Part shown: positions 55,343-64,000 of the stretch, piece after piece
Layout of the letters: each line of letters starts with the position of its first letter
Position numbering within the stretch: position 1 is the stretch's first letter
NCBI RefSeq assembly: GCF_000496755.2
Contig: NZ_AYKS02000091.1
Location: 1-64,000 of the forward strand
Source of the DNA: Serratia sp. DD3
GTDB taxonomy: Bacteria; Pseudomonadota; Gammaproteobacteria; Enterobacterales; Enterobacteriaceae
Direction: 5' to 3'
Length of the DNA stretch: 64,000 nucleotides
Translations under genes and position numbers: made by a program
The notes under the pieces: generated by a model
The model's database searches: none
The model's input: the letters and a program-made list of their open reading frames with translations, nothing else
What the model was told of the DNA's origin: nothing

Positions 55343-56389
55343 ATGAACTGTTTTAACCCGATTGATCATCCGCACCGTCGTTTTAATCCGCTCACTGGCC
55401 AATGGGTATTGGTTTCACCGCACCGGGCCAAGCGTCCATGGCAAGGCCAGCAGGAATCCGCAATGGCGCAAACATTGCCAGCCCATGACCCAGACTGTTT
55501 TCTTTGCCCGGGCAATACTCGAGTCACAGGCGATAAAAATCCTGACTACCTAGGCACCTACGTATTTACCAATGACTTTGCTGCCCTGATGCAAGACACC
55601 CCTGCAGCCCCAGAAAGCCATGATCCGCTGCTGCGTTGTCAAAGTGCACGTGGTACCAGCCGCGTGATCTGTTTTTCTCCCGATCACAGTAAAACGCTGC
55701 CGCAGTTGACCATTCCTGAGCTAGAACAGGTGGTCGCTACCTGGCAACAGCAGACTGCTGATTTAGGGCGCAGCTACCCATGGGTACAAGTTTTTGAAAA
55801 CAAAGGGGCCACCATGGGGTGCTCTAATCCTCATCCACATGGACAAGTCTGGGCTAACAGTTTCCTACCCAATGAAGCTGAGCGTGAAGACCAACTACAG
55901 CAGGAGTACTTCACTCAGCATCACTCCCCGATGCTGTTCGACTATGTCCAGCGTGAACAAGCCGATGGTAGCCGCACAGTGGTGGAAACTGAGCACTGGC
56001 TAGCCGTAGTGCCTTACTGGGCTGCCTGGCCATTTGAAACCCTGTTGCTACCAAAAGCAGCCGTACAACGGCTTAGCGAACTCTCGGCAGCACAAAGCAG
56101 CGATCTGGCTATCGCGCTGAAGAAACTCACCAGCCGTTATGACAATCTGTTTCAGTGCTCTTTTCCTTATTCTATGGGTTGGCATGGAGCCCCGTTCAAT
56201 CATGCCGATACCCGCCACTGGCAATTGCACGCCCACTTCTACCCACCGTTATTGCGCAGTGCAACAGTACGGAAATTTATGGTGGGTTATGAAATGCTGG
56301 CGGAAACCCAGCGTGACTTGACGGCAGAACAGGCCGCAGAACATTTGCGCGCAGTCAGTGATGTCCATTTTCAATCTGTCGGAGCCTAA
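55343..56389 (+). CDS. galT: Galactose-1-phosphate uridylyltransferase
   Basis: 348 residues, the E. coli length. Leloir pathway: exchanges UMP between UDP-glucose and galactose-1-phosphate. The catalytic HPHGQ motif ([11 protein letters not shown]) and zinc ligands are present, including the C-rich [17 protein letters not shown] precedes the ATG at 55343. First gene of galTKM here; galK starts 2 bp after its stop. Confidence 0.96.
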   Translation: MNCFNPIDHPHRRFNPLTGQWVLVSPHRAKRPWQGQQESAMAQTLPAHDPDCFLCPGNTRVTGDKNPDYLGTYVFTNDFAALMQDTPAAPESHDPLLRCQSARGTSRVICFSPDHSKTLPQLTIPELEQVVATWQQQTADLGRSYPWVQVFENKGATMGCSNPHPHGQVWANSFLPNEAEREDQLQQEYFTQHHSPMLFDYVQREQADGSRTVVETEHWLAVVPYWAAWPFETLLLPKAAVQRLSELSAAQSSDLAIALKKLTSRYDNLFQCSFPYSMGWHGAPFNHADTRHWQLHAHFYPPLLRSATVRKFMVGYEMLAETQRDLTAEQAAEHLRAVSDVHFQSVGA

Positions 56390-56391
56390 TA

Positions 56392-57543
56392 ATGAGTTTG
56401 AAAAAACATACCCACGACCTTTTTAACCAGCATTTTGGCTATGCCCCTACGCTGACGATTCAGGCTCCAGGTCGGGTCAACCTGATTGGTGAACACACTG
56501 ACTATAATGACGGTTTCGTTCTCCCTTGTGCGATCGATTACCAGACGGTGATCAGTGCGGCACCACGCCATGATCGCCAAATCCGTGTGTTAGCTGCCGA
56601 CTATCAAAATCAGCAGGATCAATTTTCGCTGGATAGCCCGATCATCAAACATCCTGACCTCCGTTGGGCTGACTATGTACGCGGTGTAGTAAAACATCTG
56701 CAAACACGTAATACCGAGTTTGCGGGTGCCGACCTGGTCATTAGCGGCAATGTACCGCAGGGGGCCGGGCTAAGTTCATCAGCATCATTGGAAGTCGCCG
56801 TTGGTCAGGCATTGCAAGCACTTTATCAGTTACCGCTGGATGGTGTTGCCTTAGCGCTTAATGGCCAAGAGGCGGAAAACCAGTTTGTCGGCTGTAATTG
56901 CGGCATTATGGATCAGTTGATTTCGGCACTGGGCAAGCAAGACCATGCCCTGTTGATCGACTGCCGCTCACTGGAAACTCAGGCGGTATCAATGCCAGCC
57001 GAGGTGGCCGTTGTCATTATCAATTCCAACGTCAAACGGGGGTTGGTGGACAGTGAATACAACACGCGGCGCAAACAATGTGAGGAAGCAGCCCGTTTCT
57101 TTGGTGTTAAGGCGCTACGCGATGTCACTTCAGCACAATTTTTAGCAGCTCAGCATCAACTGGATCCTACCGTCGCCAAACGTGCGCGCCATGTGATCAA
57201 TGAAAACGAGCGTACCTTGGCGGCTGCTGCCGCATTAACCGCCGGTAACCTGAGCTTGATGGGGACACTAATGGCTGAATCGCACGCTTCAATGCGTGAT
57301 GATTTTGAAATCACGGTACCGCCAATCGATACCTTGGTGACAATCGTGAAACAGGTGATTGGTGACCGTGGTGGGGTACGTATGACCGGTGGCGGTTTTG
57401 GCGGCTGCATTGTGGCACTGATGCCCGTAGATTTAGTCGAGCCAGTGCGTGCCACTGTCGCCCAGGAATACCCACGGCAAACCAATGGGCTGAAAGAAAC
57501 TTTTTATGTCTGTAAACCATCACAAGGATCTGGCTTATGTTAA
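56392..57543 (+). CDS. galK: Galactokinase
   Basis: 383 residues (E. coli 382), GHMP kinase. Signature [19 protein letters not shown] near 23-41, the ATP-loop [18 protein letters not shown], and the C-terminal [12 protein letters not shown]. Phosphorylates galactose at C1. Its 3' end overlaps galM by 7 bp, so the genes are translationally linked. Confidence 0.97.
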   Translation: MSLKKHTHDLFNQHFGYAPTLTIQAPGRVNLIGEHTDYNDGFVLPCAIDYQTVISAAPRHDRQIRVLAADYQNQQDQFSLDSPIIKHPDLRWADYVRGVVKHLQTRNTEFAGADLVISGNVPQGAGLSSSASLEVAVGQALQALYQLPLDGVALALNGQEAENQFVGCNCGIMDQLISALGKQDHALLIDCRSLETQAVSMPAEVAVVIINSNVKRGLVDSEYNTRRKQCEEAARFFGVKALRDVTSAQFLAAQHQLDPTVAKRARHVINENERTLAAAAALTAGNLSLMGTLMAESHASMRDDFEITVPPIDTLVTIVKQVIGDRGGVRMTGGGFGGCIVALMPVDLVEPVRATVAQEYPRQTNGLKETFYVCKPSQGSGLC

Positions 57544-58592
57544 CCAATAAACCTGCACTAGCCCCTGATGGGCAGCCATTCACCCTCACGACCCTGCGTA
57601 ATAGCGGGGGAATGACTATCACCCTCATGGATTGGGGTGCGACTTGGCTTTCTGCCGTGTTGCCGCTGAAATCAGGCGAGAAACGCGAACTGCTGTTGGG
57701 CTGCCAATCTCCAGAACAGTATTTGCATCAAAGTGCTTATCTAGGGGCAACTGTCGGCCGTTATGCCAACCGCATTGCTAATGCCAAACTGTTGATCGCA
57801 GGCAAAACTTACCCCTTGATTGCCAATCAGGGACCTCACCAGTTACATGGCGGGCCCGGAGGTTTTCATGCGCGCCGCTGGCAAATTGTGGCACAAGATG
57901 AACAACACATCGTATATCAATTACATTCTCCCCATGGTGACCAAGGGTTTCCGGGGAATCTGGACGTCACACTCACCTATCGGTTGACCGACGACCATCG
58001 GCTGGAAATTGAGTATCAGGCGCAAACTGATCGCACTTGCCCCGTCAATCTGACCAACCATGCCTACTTCAACTTGGATGGTGCAGGACAAGACGCCAGG
58101 CAACAGCGTTTGCAACTGTTCGCCGACAGCTATCTACCGGTAGACAGCGAAGGGATCCCTTGTGCCGACCTGACCCCGGTCACTGATACCGGCATGGATT
58201 TCCGCCAACCGAAAACCATTCAGCAAGACTTACTGCGTGATCGCTGCCAACAACGGGTTAAAGGTTATGACCATGCCTATCTGCTGTCTCGTTCCTGTCA
58301 GGTATTGAGCAACCCTGCCGCCCATTTATGGTCAGCCGATGGTCAGGTCAAAATGACGCTATTCACAACGGCACCTGCAATACAGTTTTATAGTGGGAAT
58401 TATCTAGCGGGAACACCAGCACGTGATGGCGGCAGCTACGACATTTACGCTGGCGTGGCACTGGAAAGTGAATTTTTGCCCGACAGCCCGAACCACCCAG
58501 AATGGCCGCAACCTGACTGTTGGTTACAACCCGGACAACGGTACCAGAGCGCCACACATTATCAGTTTGAGCCAATCGGTCACTCAGCTTGA
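57537..58592 (+). CDS. galM: Aldose 1-epimerase (mutarotase)
   Basis: 351 residues. Interconverts alpha and beta anomers of galactose so that GalK receives the alpha form. Conserved [22 protein letters not shown] (first histidine region), [12 protein letters not shown] (catalytic histidine) and the C-terminal [18 protein letters not shown] with the catalytic glutamate. Overlaps galK by 7 bp. Confidence 0.95.
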   Translation: MLTNKPALAPDGQPFTLTTLRNSGGMTITLMDWGATWLSAVLPLKSGEKRELLLGCQSPEQYLHQSAYLGATVGRYANRIANAKLLIAGKTYPLIANQGPHQLHGGPGGFHARRWQIVAQDEQHIVYQLHSPHGDQGFPGNLDVTLTYRLTDDHRLEIEYQAQTDRTCPVNLTNHAYFNLDGAGQDARQQRLQLFADSYLPVDSEGIPCADLTPVTDTGMDFRQPKTIQQDLLRDRCQQRVKGYDHAYLLSRSCQVLSNPAAHLWSADGQVKMTLFTTAPAIQFYSGNYLAGTPARDGGSYDIYAGVALESEFLPDSPNHPEWPQPDCWLQPGQRYQSATHYQFEPIGHSA

Positions 58593-58619
58593 TTTAGCGT
58601 TAAAGGTTGACTGCTATAG

Positions 58620-58638
58620 TATAATGATTATCGTTATT
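58620..58638. promoter_or_regulatory. Fur box upstream of gpmA
   Basis: TATAATGATTATCGTTATT matches 15 of 19 positions of the Fur consensus, 32 bp before gpmA. In E. coli gpmA is reported as Fur-regulated. Confidence 0.7.
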
Positions 58639-58670
58639 ATTATGATGACGCGTGATTAAGGAGTCAGGCT

Positions 58671-59423
58671 ATGGCAACAACCAAGTTGGTACTGGTACGT
58701 CACGGTGAAAGTCTGTGGAACAACGAGAACCGCTTTACCGGTTGGTATGATGTTGATCTTTCAGATAAAGGCCGTAGCGAAGCCAAAGCAGCAGGTAAAC
58801 TGTTAAAACAGGAAGGTTTCACTTTTGACTTTGCTTATACCTCGGTACTCAAGCGGGCTATCCACACATTGTGGCGTATTCTGGACGAACTGGACCAAGT
58901 CTGGTTGCCCACCGAAAAAACCTGGAAGCTGAATGAGCGCCACTACGGCGCATTGCAAGGGCTCAATAAAGCTGAAACCGCAGAGAAATATGGTGACGAG
59001 CAAGTGCTACAATGGCGCCGTGGTTTTGCCGTCACCCCACCAGCATTAACCAAAGCAGATGAACGCTACCCAGGGCATGACCCACGCTACTCTGCACTGA
59101 GCGAAAAAGAGCTGCCCCTAACCGAAAGCCTGGCATTAACCATTGAACGAGTGATCCCTTACTGGAACCAAGAGATCCTGCCGCGAATCAAACGCGGTGA
59201 ACGCGTTATCGTTACCGCCCACGGCAACTCATTACGCGCCTTGGTGAAATATCTCGATAAGATGAGCGAAGATGAGATTATCGAGCTGAATATCCCAACG
59301 GGCGTCCCTTTGGTGTATGAATTCGATGAGCACTTCAACCCAGTTAAACGCTACTATCTGGGTAATGCTGACGAGATCGCTGCCAAAGCAGCGTTGGTAG
59401 CCAATCAGGGTAAAGCGAAGTAA
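58671..59423 (+). CDS. gpmA: 2,3-bisphosphoglycerate-dependent phosphoglycerate mutase
   Basis: 250 residues, identical in length to E. coli Gpm[11 protein letters not shown] carries the phosphorylated histidine H11; the second histidine lies in [15 protein letters not shown], and [14 protein letters not shown] is the substrate loop. Glycolysis/gluconeogenesis, cytoplasmic. A Fur box lies in the promoter; an inverted repeat follows the gene. Convergent with aroG. Confidence 0.97.
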   Translation: MATTKLVLVRHGESLWNNENRFTGWYDVDLSDKGRSEAKAAGKLLKQEGFTFDFAYTSVLKRAIHTLWRILDELDQVWLPTEKTWKLNERHYGALQGLNKAETAEKYGDEQVLQWRRGFAVTPPALTKADERYPGHDPRYSALSEKELPLTESLALTIERVIPYWNQEILPRIKRGERVIVTAHGNSLRALVKYLDKMSEDEIIELNIPTGVPLVYEFDEHFNPVKRYYLGNADEIAAKAALVANQGKAK

Positions 59424-59442
59424 TCCCCGCTAACCGGCAGGA

Positions 59443-59466
59443 CGTGCCCAGTATTGGCTGGGCACG
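59443..59466 (+). terminator. gpmA 3' hairpin
   Basis: CGTGCCCAG and CTGGGCACG pair perfectly around TATTGG, 19 bp past the stop. The absence of a T-run leaves terminator function uncertain. Confidence 0.5.
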
Positions 59467-59628
59467 GACACTGACGTTGACCACGGTTAGGCCCAGTTCG
59501 GTGACCTCGTTATGCTGATGAATTTTGGCCGCTGCTTTGAGCACTAACCGAGCTGCCTAACTGGCAGCCCCGCCAGGGGATCATTGAACCTCATCCATAA
59601 GGCTCACCTTGCGGGCCAGCACCAGTGC

Positions 59629-59670
59629 TGGCTGCCTACAGGCAACTCTAATTATTTTGGGTATATACAT
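59629..59670. repeat. Dispersed repeat, TATACCCAAAAT type
   Basis: On the minus strand TGTATATACCCAAAATAATT followed by AGAGTTGCCTGTAGG; the same family as the copy at 7679-7720. It lies in the gpmA/aroG gap, which (59424-59744) otherwise holds only the two hairpins and no recognisable gene. Confidence 0.65.
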
Positions 59671-59707
59671 GCTGTTGGTGACCGTTTTACCGATCATCTC
59701 ATAAAGT

Positions 59708-59733
59708 CCAGACCCTGCTAGTGCGGGGCCTGG
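59708..59733 (-). terminator. aroG terminator candidate
   Basis: CCAGACCC and GGGCCTGG form an 8-bp stem with a G-T/A mismatch around a 10-nt loop, 11 bp past the aroG stop. Confidence 0.5.
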
Positions 59734-59744
59734 AAAACTAACTA

Positions 59745-60797
59745 TCAGCTACGGCGTACTTTTACCGCTGCGGCCAATTCACGCAGGACAGTTTCGGTAT
59801 CTTCCCAGCCAATGCAAGCATCGGTCACGCTTTTACCATAAACCAGCGGCTCACCACTTTCCAGATTCTGATTCCCTTCCACCAGGTGACTTTCGATCAT
59901 GACACCAATAATGGCTTGCTCACCCGCACATAATTGATTGCAAACATCGGTATTGACGTCCAACTGCTTTTTAAACTGCTTGCTACTGTTAGCATGGCTG
60001 AAATCGATCATCACTCGTGGTGGTAAACCCGCTTTAACCAGGCCATCTTTCACTTGCTTCACATGTGCTGCACTGTAGTTTGGCTCCTTGCCACCACGCA
60101 GGATGATATGGCAATCACCATTCCCCCCCGTGTTCACAATGGCAGAATGCCCCCACTTGGTGACAGACAGGAAGCAGTGCGCGGCACTCGCTGCATTAAT
60201 GGCGTCAATGGCAACTTTAATCGTACCGTCAGTACCATTCTTAAAACCAACCGGACAAGAGAGGCCAGAGGCCAGCTCACGGTGCACTTGAGATTCAGTC
60301 GTCCGCGCACCAATAGCCCCCCAACTCATCAGGTCTGCCAGATATTGAGGCGTGATCATATCGAGAAATTCACCCGCCGTCGGTAAACCAGCATCATTAA
60401 TATCCAGCAATAACTTACGTGCCAGACGCAAGCCTTCATTGATCTGGAAGCTGTTATCCATCTGTGGATCATTAATCAACCCTTTCCAGCCAACGGTGGT
60501 GCGTGGCTTTTCAAAATAGACGCGCATCACTATCTCTAACTCACCACCAAGCTCCTGGCGCAGTTTCAGCAGACGTGTCGCATACTCTTTTGCTGCATGA
60601 GTATCGTGAATAGAGCAAGGGCCAATCACCACCAGCAGACGATCATCATTGCCACGAAGGATGTTGTGGATAGCATTACGCGCTTGTGACACCGTTTCAG
60701 CCGCTTGTAGAGTGGCAGGAAACTTCTCCAACAGAGCCACCGGTGGCAGGAGTTCCGTGATTTGTTTAATACGTAAATCGTCATTTTGATAATTCAT
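59745..60797 (-). CDS. aroG: Phe-sensitive DAHP synthase
   Basis: 350 residues, same length as E. coli AroG. First step of the shikimate pathway: phosphoenolpyruvate plus erythrose-4-phosphate. GPCSIHDTHAAKEYATRL contains the metal-binding cysteine, and FEKPRTTVGWKGLINDP is the PEP site. The N-terminal MNYQNDDLRI opening is that of AroG rather than AroF/AroH. The ATG at 60797 follows GGAAAAG; the frame extends 17 codons further. No convincing TyrR box was seen. Confidence 0.96.
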   Translation of the reverse strand: MNYQNDDLRIKQITELLPPVALLEKFPATLQAAETVSQARNAIHNILRGNDDRLLVVIGPCSIHDTHAAKEYATRLLKLRQELGGELEIVMRVYFEKPRTTVGWKGLINDPQMDNSFQINEGLRLARKLLLDINDAGLPTAGEFLDMITPQYLADLMSWGAIGARTTESQVHRELASGLSCPVGFKNGTDGTIKVAIDAINAASAAHCFLSVTKWGHSAIVNTGGNGDCHIILRGGKEPNYSAAHVKQVKDGLVKAGLPPRVMIDFSHANSSKQFKKQLDVNTDVCNQLCAGEQAIIGVMIESHLVEGNQNLESGEPLVYGKSVTDACIGWEDTETVLRELAAAVKVRRS

Positions 60798-60952
60798 AGC
60801 TTTTCCATTAGGTATCGGTGTATTGCACAATGCGCAGAGACTTACCAATCTAGCGGCTGTAGCTGTTGCTGTAAATCATCTTTATGTCGCCGTTGGCATT
60901 GTGGCAGCTACCGTGCTGCCGTCTCAATGCCGAGAGATATTGATGCTATCTG

Positions 60953-61999
60953 TCAGCGACCAGGTAAATGTGCAGCAAACTCCAACATGCGGTTAAGCGG
61001 GATAAGCGCCTTATCACGCAGTGTTTCATCCACCAGGATCTCATGCTGTGCACCCATCTGCTCCAACCCTTCAGCAATGGCTTGCAAGCCGTTCATCGCC
61101 ATCCATGGACAATGTGCGCAACTGCGACAGGTTGCCCCTTCCCCCGCCGTAGGGGCTTCGAATAGCTCTTTATCCGGGCAAGCCTGTTGCATCTTGTAAA
61201 AGATACCGCGATCAGTAGCCACAATCAGTTGCGGGTGAGGTAGTTTGGTTGCCGCTTGAATCAACTGGCTGGTTGACCCAACCGCATCAGCCAGTTCGAT
61301 CACCGCATGGGGAGACTCTGGATGCACCAATATTGCCGCATTGGGGTAGAGCGCCTTCATACGCAACAGCGCTTGCGTTTTAAACTCATCATGAACGATA
61401 CAAGCCCCTTGCCAGCACAGTACATCCGCCCCTGTTTGCTTTTGTACATAATGACCAAGATGCCGATCCGGTGCCCAGATAATTTTCTCACCGAGGCTAT
61501 CAAGGTGTTCAATCAATTCAACTGCAATACTGGAAGTGACAACCCAATCGGCACGGGCTTTAACTGCCGCTGACGTATTGGCATAAACCACCACGGTCCG
61601 CTCGGGGTGACTGTCGCAAAAAGCGTTAAACTCCGCCGCTGGACAGCCAAGATCCAGTGAGCATTCGGCATGCAATGTTGGCATCAATACCTGTTTTTCC
61701 GGGCTGAGGATTTTAGCTGTTTCCCCCATAAAACGGACCCCAGCAACCAGTAACGTTGAGGCCGGATGTCGGCTGCCAAAACGCGCCATTTCCAGTGAAT
61801 CTGCAACACATCCCCCCGTTTCCTCTGCGAGAGCCTGGATTTCAGGATCAGTATAGTAATGAGCCACCATCACGGCATCCCGTTGCTTGAGTAACGTTTT
61901 AATCTTTTGGCGATAAAATGCTTTTTCTGCTCCATCTAACGGTTGCGGTTTTGGAGGGAATGGGTACACCGCAGCATTGATATCAAACATTTCACTCAT
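60953..61999 (-). CDS. nadA: Quinolinate synthase
   Basis: 348 residues, E. coli length 347. Condenses iminoaspartate with dihydroxyacetone phosphate to quinolinate, using a [4Fe-4S] cluster; [13 protein letters not shown] near the C-terminus carries one cluster cysteine, and the others lie in [10 protein letters not shown] and [12 protein letters not shown] regions. The NAD pathway partners nadB/nadC are not here. A NadR box lies in its promoter. In E. coli, pnuC follows; here aroG does. Confidence 0.96.
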   Translation of the reverse strand: MSEMFDINAAVYPFPPKPQPLDGAEKAFYRQKIKTLLKQRDAVMVAHYYTDPEIQALAEETGGCVADSLEMARFGSRHPASTLLVAGVRFMGETAKILSPEKQVLMPTLHAECSLDLGCPAAEFNAFCDSHPERTVVVYANTSAAVKARADWVVTSSIAVELIEHLDSLGEKIIWAPDRHLGHYVQKQTGADVLCWQGACIVHDEFKTQALLRMKALYPNAAILVHPESPHAVIELADAVGSTSQLIQAATKLPHPQLIVATDRGIFYKMQQACPDKELFEAPTAGEGATCRSCAHCPWMAMNGLQAIAEGLEQMGAQHEILVDETLRDKALIPLNRMLEFAAHLPGR

Positions 62000-62066
62000 T
62001 ACTTTTATCTCTTCAACGGGTTGGATGTTTGCTTATTGGTACTCGCTTACTCTTGGCAAACAACTT

Positions 62067-62084
62067 TGTTTGTTATACTAAACA
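62067..62084. promoter_or_regulatory. NadR operator of nadA
   Basis: TGTTTGTTATACTAAACA: half-sites TGTTTG and TAAACA around six bases, matching the NadR box (TGTTTA-N6-TAAACA), 68 bp upstream of nadA and overlapping a TATACT-type promoter element. Confidence 0.85.
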
Positions 62085-62280
62085 AAATACCGCAATTTTT
62101 GTATTGAGTCGCTGCTATTTTCTATAAAAATTGATTTTTGTTTAATAGATTAAAATTTGGGGTGTTTGAGGAGGGGTGGAACAATGGCAACTGTTAGCAA
62201 CAGCATATGTTTTCATCTAACACGATTCGTGGGATTTGTATAATTGAGTGTTTGGGATAGTTGAGTGCTATATAAAGAGA

Positions 62281-62356
62281 TGGTGGGTCGTGCAGGATTC
62301 GAACCTGCGACCAATTGATTAAAAGTCAACTGCTCTACCGACTGAGCTAACGACCC
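62281..62356 (-). tRNA. tRNA-Lys (TTT)
   Basis: 76 nt with encoded CCA. Minus strand reads GGGTCGTTAGCTCAGTTGG, then the anticodon loop CTTTTAA and the T arm GCAGGTTCGAATCCTGC, as in E. coli tRNA-Lys. Intact acceptor stem GGGTCGT/ACGACCC. Confidence 0.97.
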
Positions 62357-62416
62357 ATAATAGTGAGCTATTGCTCAAAACATGGTTACTACTATTTAAA
62401 ACTGTTCAAATCATTT

Positions 62417-62458
62417 GCAGTGCAGGATTGATTAAAGGCCAACTGCTCTACCGACCCA
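62417..62458 (-). pseudogene. Decayed tRNA-Lys relic
   Basis: Retains GTGCAGGATT, ATTAAAGGCCAACTGCTCTACCGA-like anticodon-stem text and CGACCCAT, but lacks the variable/T-arm segment and the D-arm/acceptor part of tRNA-Lys. It lies between an intact tRNA-Lys and tRNA-Val in the same orientation. Confidence 0.75.
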
Positions 62459-62464
62459 TGTTAG

Positions 62465-62540
62465 TGGTGGGTGATGACGGGCTCGAACCGCCGACCCCCT
62501 CCGTGTAAAGGAGATGCTCTACCAACTGAGCTAATCACCC
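62465..62540 (-). tRNA. tRNA-Val (TAC)
   Basis: 76 nt with encoded CCA. Minus strand begins GGGTGATTAGCTCAGTTGG; the anticodon loop CTTTACA carries TAC and the T arm reads GGCGGTTCGAGCCCGTC. Matches enterobacterial tRNA-Val1. Confidence 0.97.
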
Positions 62541-62573
62541 ACTGCATGGTTACTGCTTACTAGATACTTAAAT

Positions 62574-62649
62574 TGGTGGGTCGTGCAGGATTCGAACCTG
62601 CGACCAATTGATTAAAAGTCAACTGCTCTACCGACTGAGCTAACGACCC
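62574..62649 (-). tRNA. tRNA-Lys (TTT)
   Basis: 76 nt with encoded CCA, identical in sequence to the copy at 62281-62356 as far as I can read it. Confidence 0.97.
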
Positions 62650-62706
62650 ATCATTGTGAGCTTACTGCTCAAAACATGGTTACTACTTATAAAGCCACAT
62701 CTGTCA

Positions 62707-62843
62707 TTGGGTGGTGCAGGATTGATTCGTCCTTCGTCCTCACCCTGCGGGCAACGCTGCGCGTTGTCGTCTCGCTTCGCTCGGCTCGGACCTGCGAGCA
62801 ATTGATTAAAAGTCAACTGCTCCACCGACTGAGCTAACGGCCC
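62707..62843 (-). pseudogene. tRNA-Lys (TTT) interrupted by a 63-bp insertion in the T arm
   Basis: Anticodon, D arm and 5' acceptor of tRNA-Lys are recognisable (62787-62843), and the 3' T-arm part GTGCAGGATT lies at 62714-62723. A 63-bp GC-rich segment (62724-62786) splits the T loop. The acceptor has two mismatches (GGGCCGT), the T arm one change, and the CCA end is lost. The gene is dead unless the insertion is spliced, for which there is no precedent at this position in bacteria. Confidence 0.85.
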
Positions 62844-62968
62844 AATTTTCTGTCACTTTGACACTTAACAAGATGTCTTGGCAACGGCGGCATATATTAC
62901 TAATTTATCTTGGCAGCGCAACCTAAATTTTTACTTAAAAGGTTCAACTGCTTGTTCTTCACGCGAAT

Positions 62969-63007
62969 GAGCCCAGAATTCAACCAAATCGACTAAATTC
63001 CGGGCTC
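62969..63007 (-). terminator. Hairpin after cpoB
   Basis: GAGCCCAGAATT and AATTCCGGGCTC, 12-bp arms with one mismatch, 10 bp past the cpoB stop and before the tRNA cluster. Could terminate pal-cpoB transcription; no T-run. Confidence 0.5.
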
Positions 63008-63016
63008 AAATTTTGC

Positions 63017-63820
63017 TTATAAACTCGCTTCGCGTTTCTTGGCCTGTTTGGCCGCATCGCTGGTTGGGTATAACTTAATCACCTGCTGGTAAACGGCTTT
63101 GGCTTTATCCATTTGCCCTTTTTCCTGCATGATCACCCCAACTTTATACATCGCATCCGGTGCCTTCGGCGATTTTGGATAATTCTTTACCACTACTGCA
63201 AAATAGTAGGTCGCATCATCCTTTTTACCTTTGTTGTAAAGCAACTGCCCTAGCCAATAGTTGGCGTTAGGTTGGTAAGTCGACTGCGGATACTGCTTAA
63301 TAAAAGCCTGAAAGGCGGTGATCGCCTCATCATACTGTTTTTTTTCCAGCGCCAGTGAAACCGCTGAATTGTAGTCGCTGTTCTCATCGCCACTACTTGC
63401 TGGAGCCGCAGTGGTGCCGGTAGAAGAATTGCTTGCGCTATCCCCAGATGTGGCAGCCGTTGCCCCTACGGCGGCCCCAGCGGCAGCACCCGCTGAACTC
63501 TGCGCACCATTCTGGCCAAGACTATCAATTTGCTGATAGAGCTGTTTCTGACGTTCAACTACCTGATTCAGCTGATACTGATTTTCCTGAATCTGCCCAC
63601 GCAGTGAATCTATATCGCGTTGATTATCAGAGAGTTGTTGCTGAAGTTGATTTAAGAGCTGACTTTGAGCATTGCTAATCCGCTCAAGTGATGTGACACG
63701 GTCTTCGACCGAGCCGGAGCCGACATTACTGATTGGCGCTTGGGCAGTAGCGGCCCATGGAGCCGCTACGCCAACCAGTAACGACAGACTCAACAGGTGA
63801 TGTCTGAAGTTACTGTTCAT
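63017..63820 (-). CDS. cpoB: Cell division coordinator CpoB (YbgF)
   Basis: 267 residues, periplasmic. Signal peptide about 1-26 (cleaved near ATAQAP), an N-terminal trimeric coiled coil (about 40-100, Gln-rich), an Ala/Ser/Gly-rich linker (105-150) and three TPR units (about 150-265). It links the Tol-Pal machine to PBP1b activity at the division septum. The linker is longer and more repetitive than in E. coli (263 aa). It follows pal by 10 bp in the same operon. Confidence 0.94.
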   Translation of the reverse strand: MNSNFRHHLLSLSLLVGVAAPWAATAQAPISNVGSGSVEDRVTSLERISNAQSQLLNQLQQQLSDNQRDIDSLRGQIQENQYQLNQVVERQKQLYQQIDSLGQNGAQSSAGAAAGAAVGATAATSGDSASNSSTGTTAAPASSGDENSDYNSAVSLALEKKQYDEAITAFQAFIKQYPQSTYQPNANYWLGQLLYNKGKKDDATYYFAVVVKNYPKSPKAPDAMYKVGVIMQEKGQMDKAKAVYQQVIKLYPTSDAAKQAKKREASL

Positions 63821-63829
63821 GCGATTCTC

Positions 63830-64000
<171 letters not shown>

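Noticed and set aside
59344..59544. 66-codon minus-strand frame beyond gpmA
   Set aside because: It overlaps the gpmA 3' end and hairpin and shows no family features; a shadow frame.
60865..60885. TyrR-box-like TGTAAATCATCTTTATGT upstream of aroG
   Set aside because: The right half does not fit and the conserved G-N14-C spacing is not met.

Overview
The window is chromosomal DNA of a member of the Enterobacterales, most likely family Yersiniaceae (Yersinia/Serratia-like). The basis is protein-level recognition of many enterobacterial core genes (uvrB, bioABFCD, moaABCDE, modABCEF, galTKM, gpmA, aroG, nadA, cpoB, pal) in E. coli-like order. Added to this are a RIO-type kinase, which E. coli lacks, and a dispersed repeat with a TATACCCAAAAT/TTCGAGTTGC core that I associate with Yersinia and Serratia. 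The genus call is an inference.

Layout. 1-620: intergenic DNA and a decayed IS transposase. 0.7-10.7 kb: a mixed stretch with a YedA-type exporter, small membrane and secreted proteins, sseA, yehS, uxaB with a divergent GntR regulator, an isochorismatase-like hydrolase, a RIO kinase, an isoprenylcysteine-methyltransferase-like protein, an AraC regulator and a LysE exporter. 10.9-19.8 kb: yajD, a tautomerase, an uncharacterised TIM-barrel-like protein, an EamA exporter with a divergent AraC regulator, and a LacI regulator -> NhaC antiporter -> PatB/MalY lyase cluster with a gal-type operator; then a DUF1460 lipoprotein and a 43-aa acidic protein. 19.8-30.8 kb: ylaC, pbpG, yohD, dusC, rhlE, cecR and ybhGFSR, where ybhS is frameshifted. 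30.8-31.5 kb: a VapBC toxin-antitoxin pair. 31.7-35.5 kb: ybhL and moaABCDE behind a molybdenum-cofactor riboswitch. 35.7-44.3 kb: ybhK, uvrB with its LexA box, and the divergent bioBFCD/bioA genes around a BirA operator. 44.4-46.0 kb: a HipBA-type pair. 46.1-54.1 kb: ybhB, pgl, ybhA, modABC, acrZ, modE and modF. 54.3-59.4 kb: a CPBP protease, galTKM (no galE) and gpmA. 59.7-64 kb: aroG, nadA, a tRNA-Lys/Val cluster with two decayed tRNA-Lys genes, cpoB and the 3' end of pal.

Functional links. Molybdate uptake (ModABC under ModE) feeds molybdopterin synthesis (MoaA-E); biotin synthesis is complete from BioC onward; galactose is processed by the Leloir enzymes apart from the epimerase; CecR is expected to control rhlE and the ybhGFSR exporter. 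Regulatory sites visible by eye include LexA, BirA, NadR, ModE, Fur, GalR/S-type and CecR-type operators.

I found no prophage, CRISPR array, secretion island or clearly novel multi-gene system. The unusual points are mostly small-scale: a tRNA-Lys split by a 63-bp insertion, a gal operon without galE but with correctly spaced gal operators, a tandem duplication of the 3' end of modE, a 7-bp VNTR, a frameshift in ybhS, and two toxin-antitoxin pairs at interruptions of otherwise conserved gene order.
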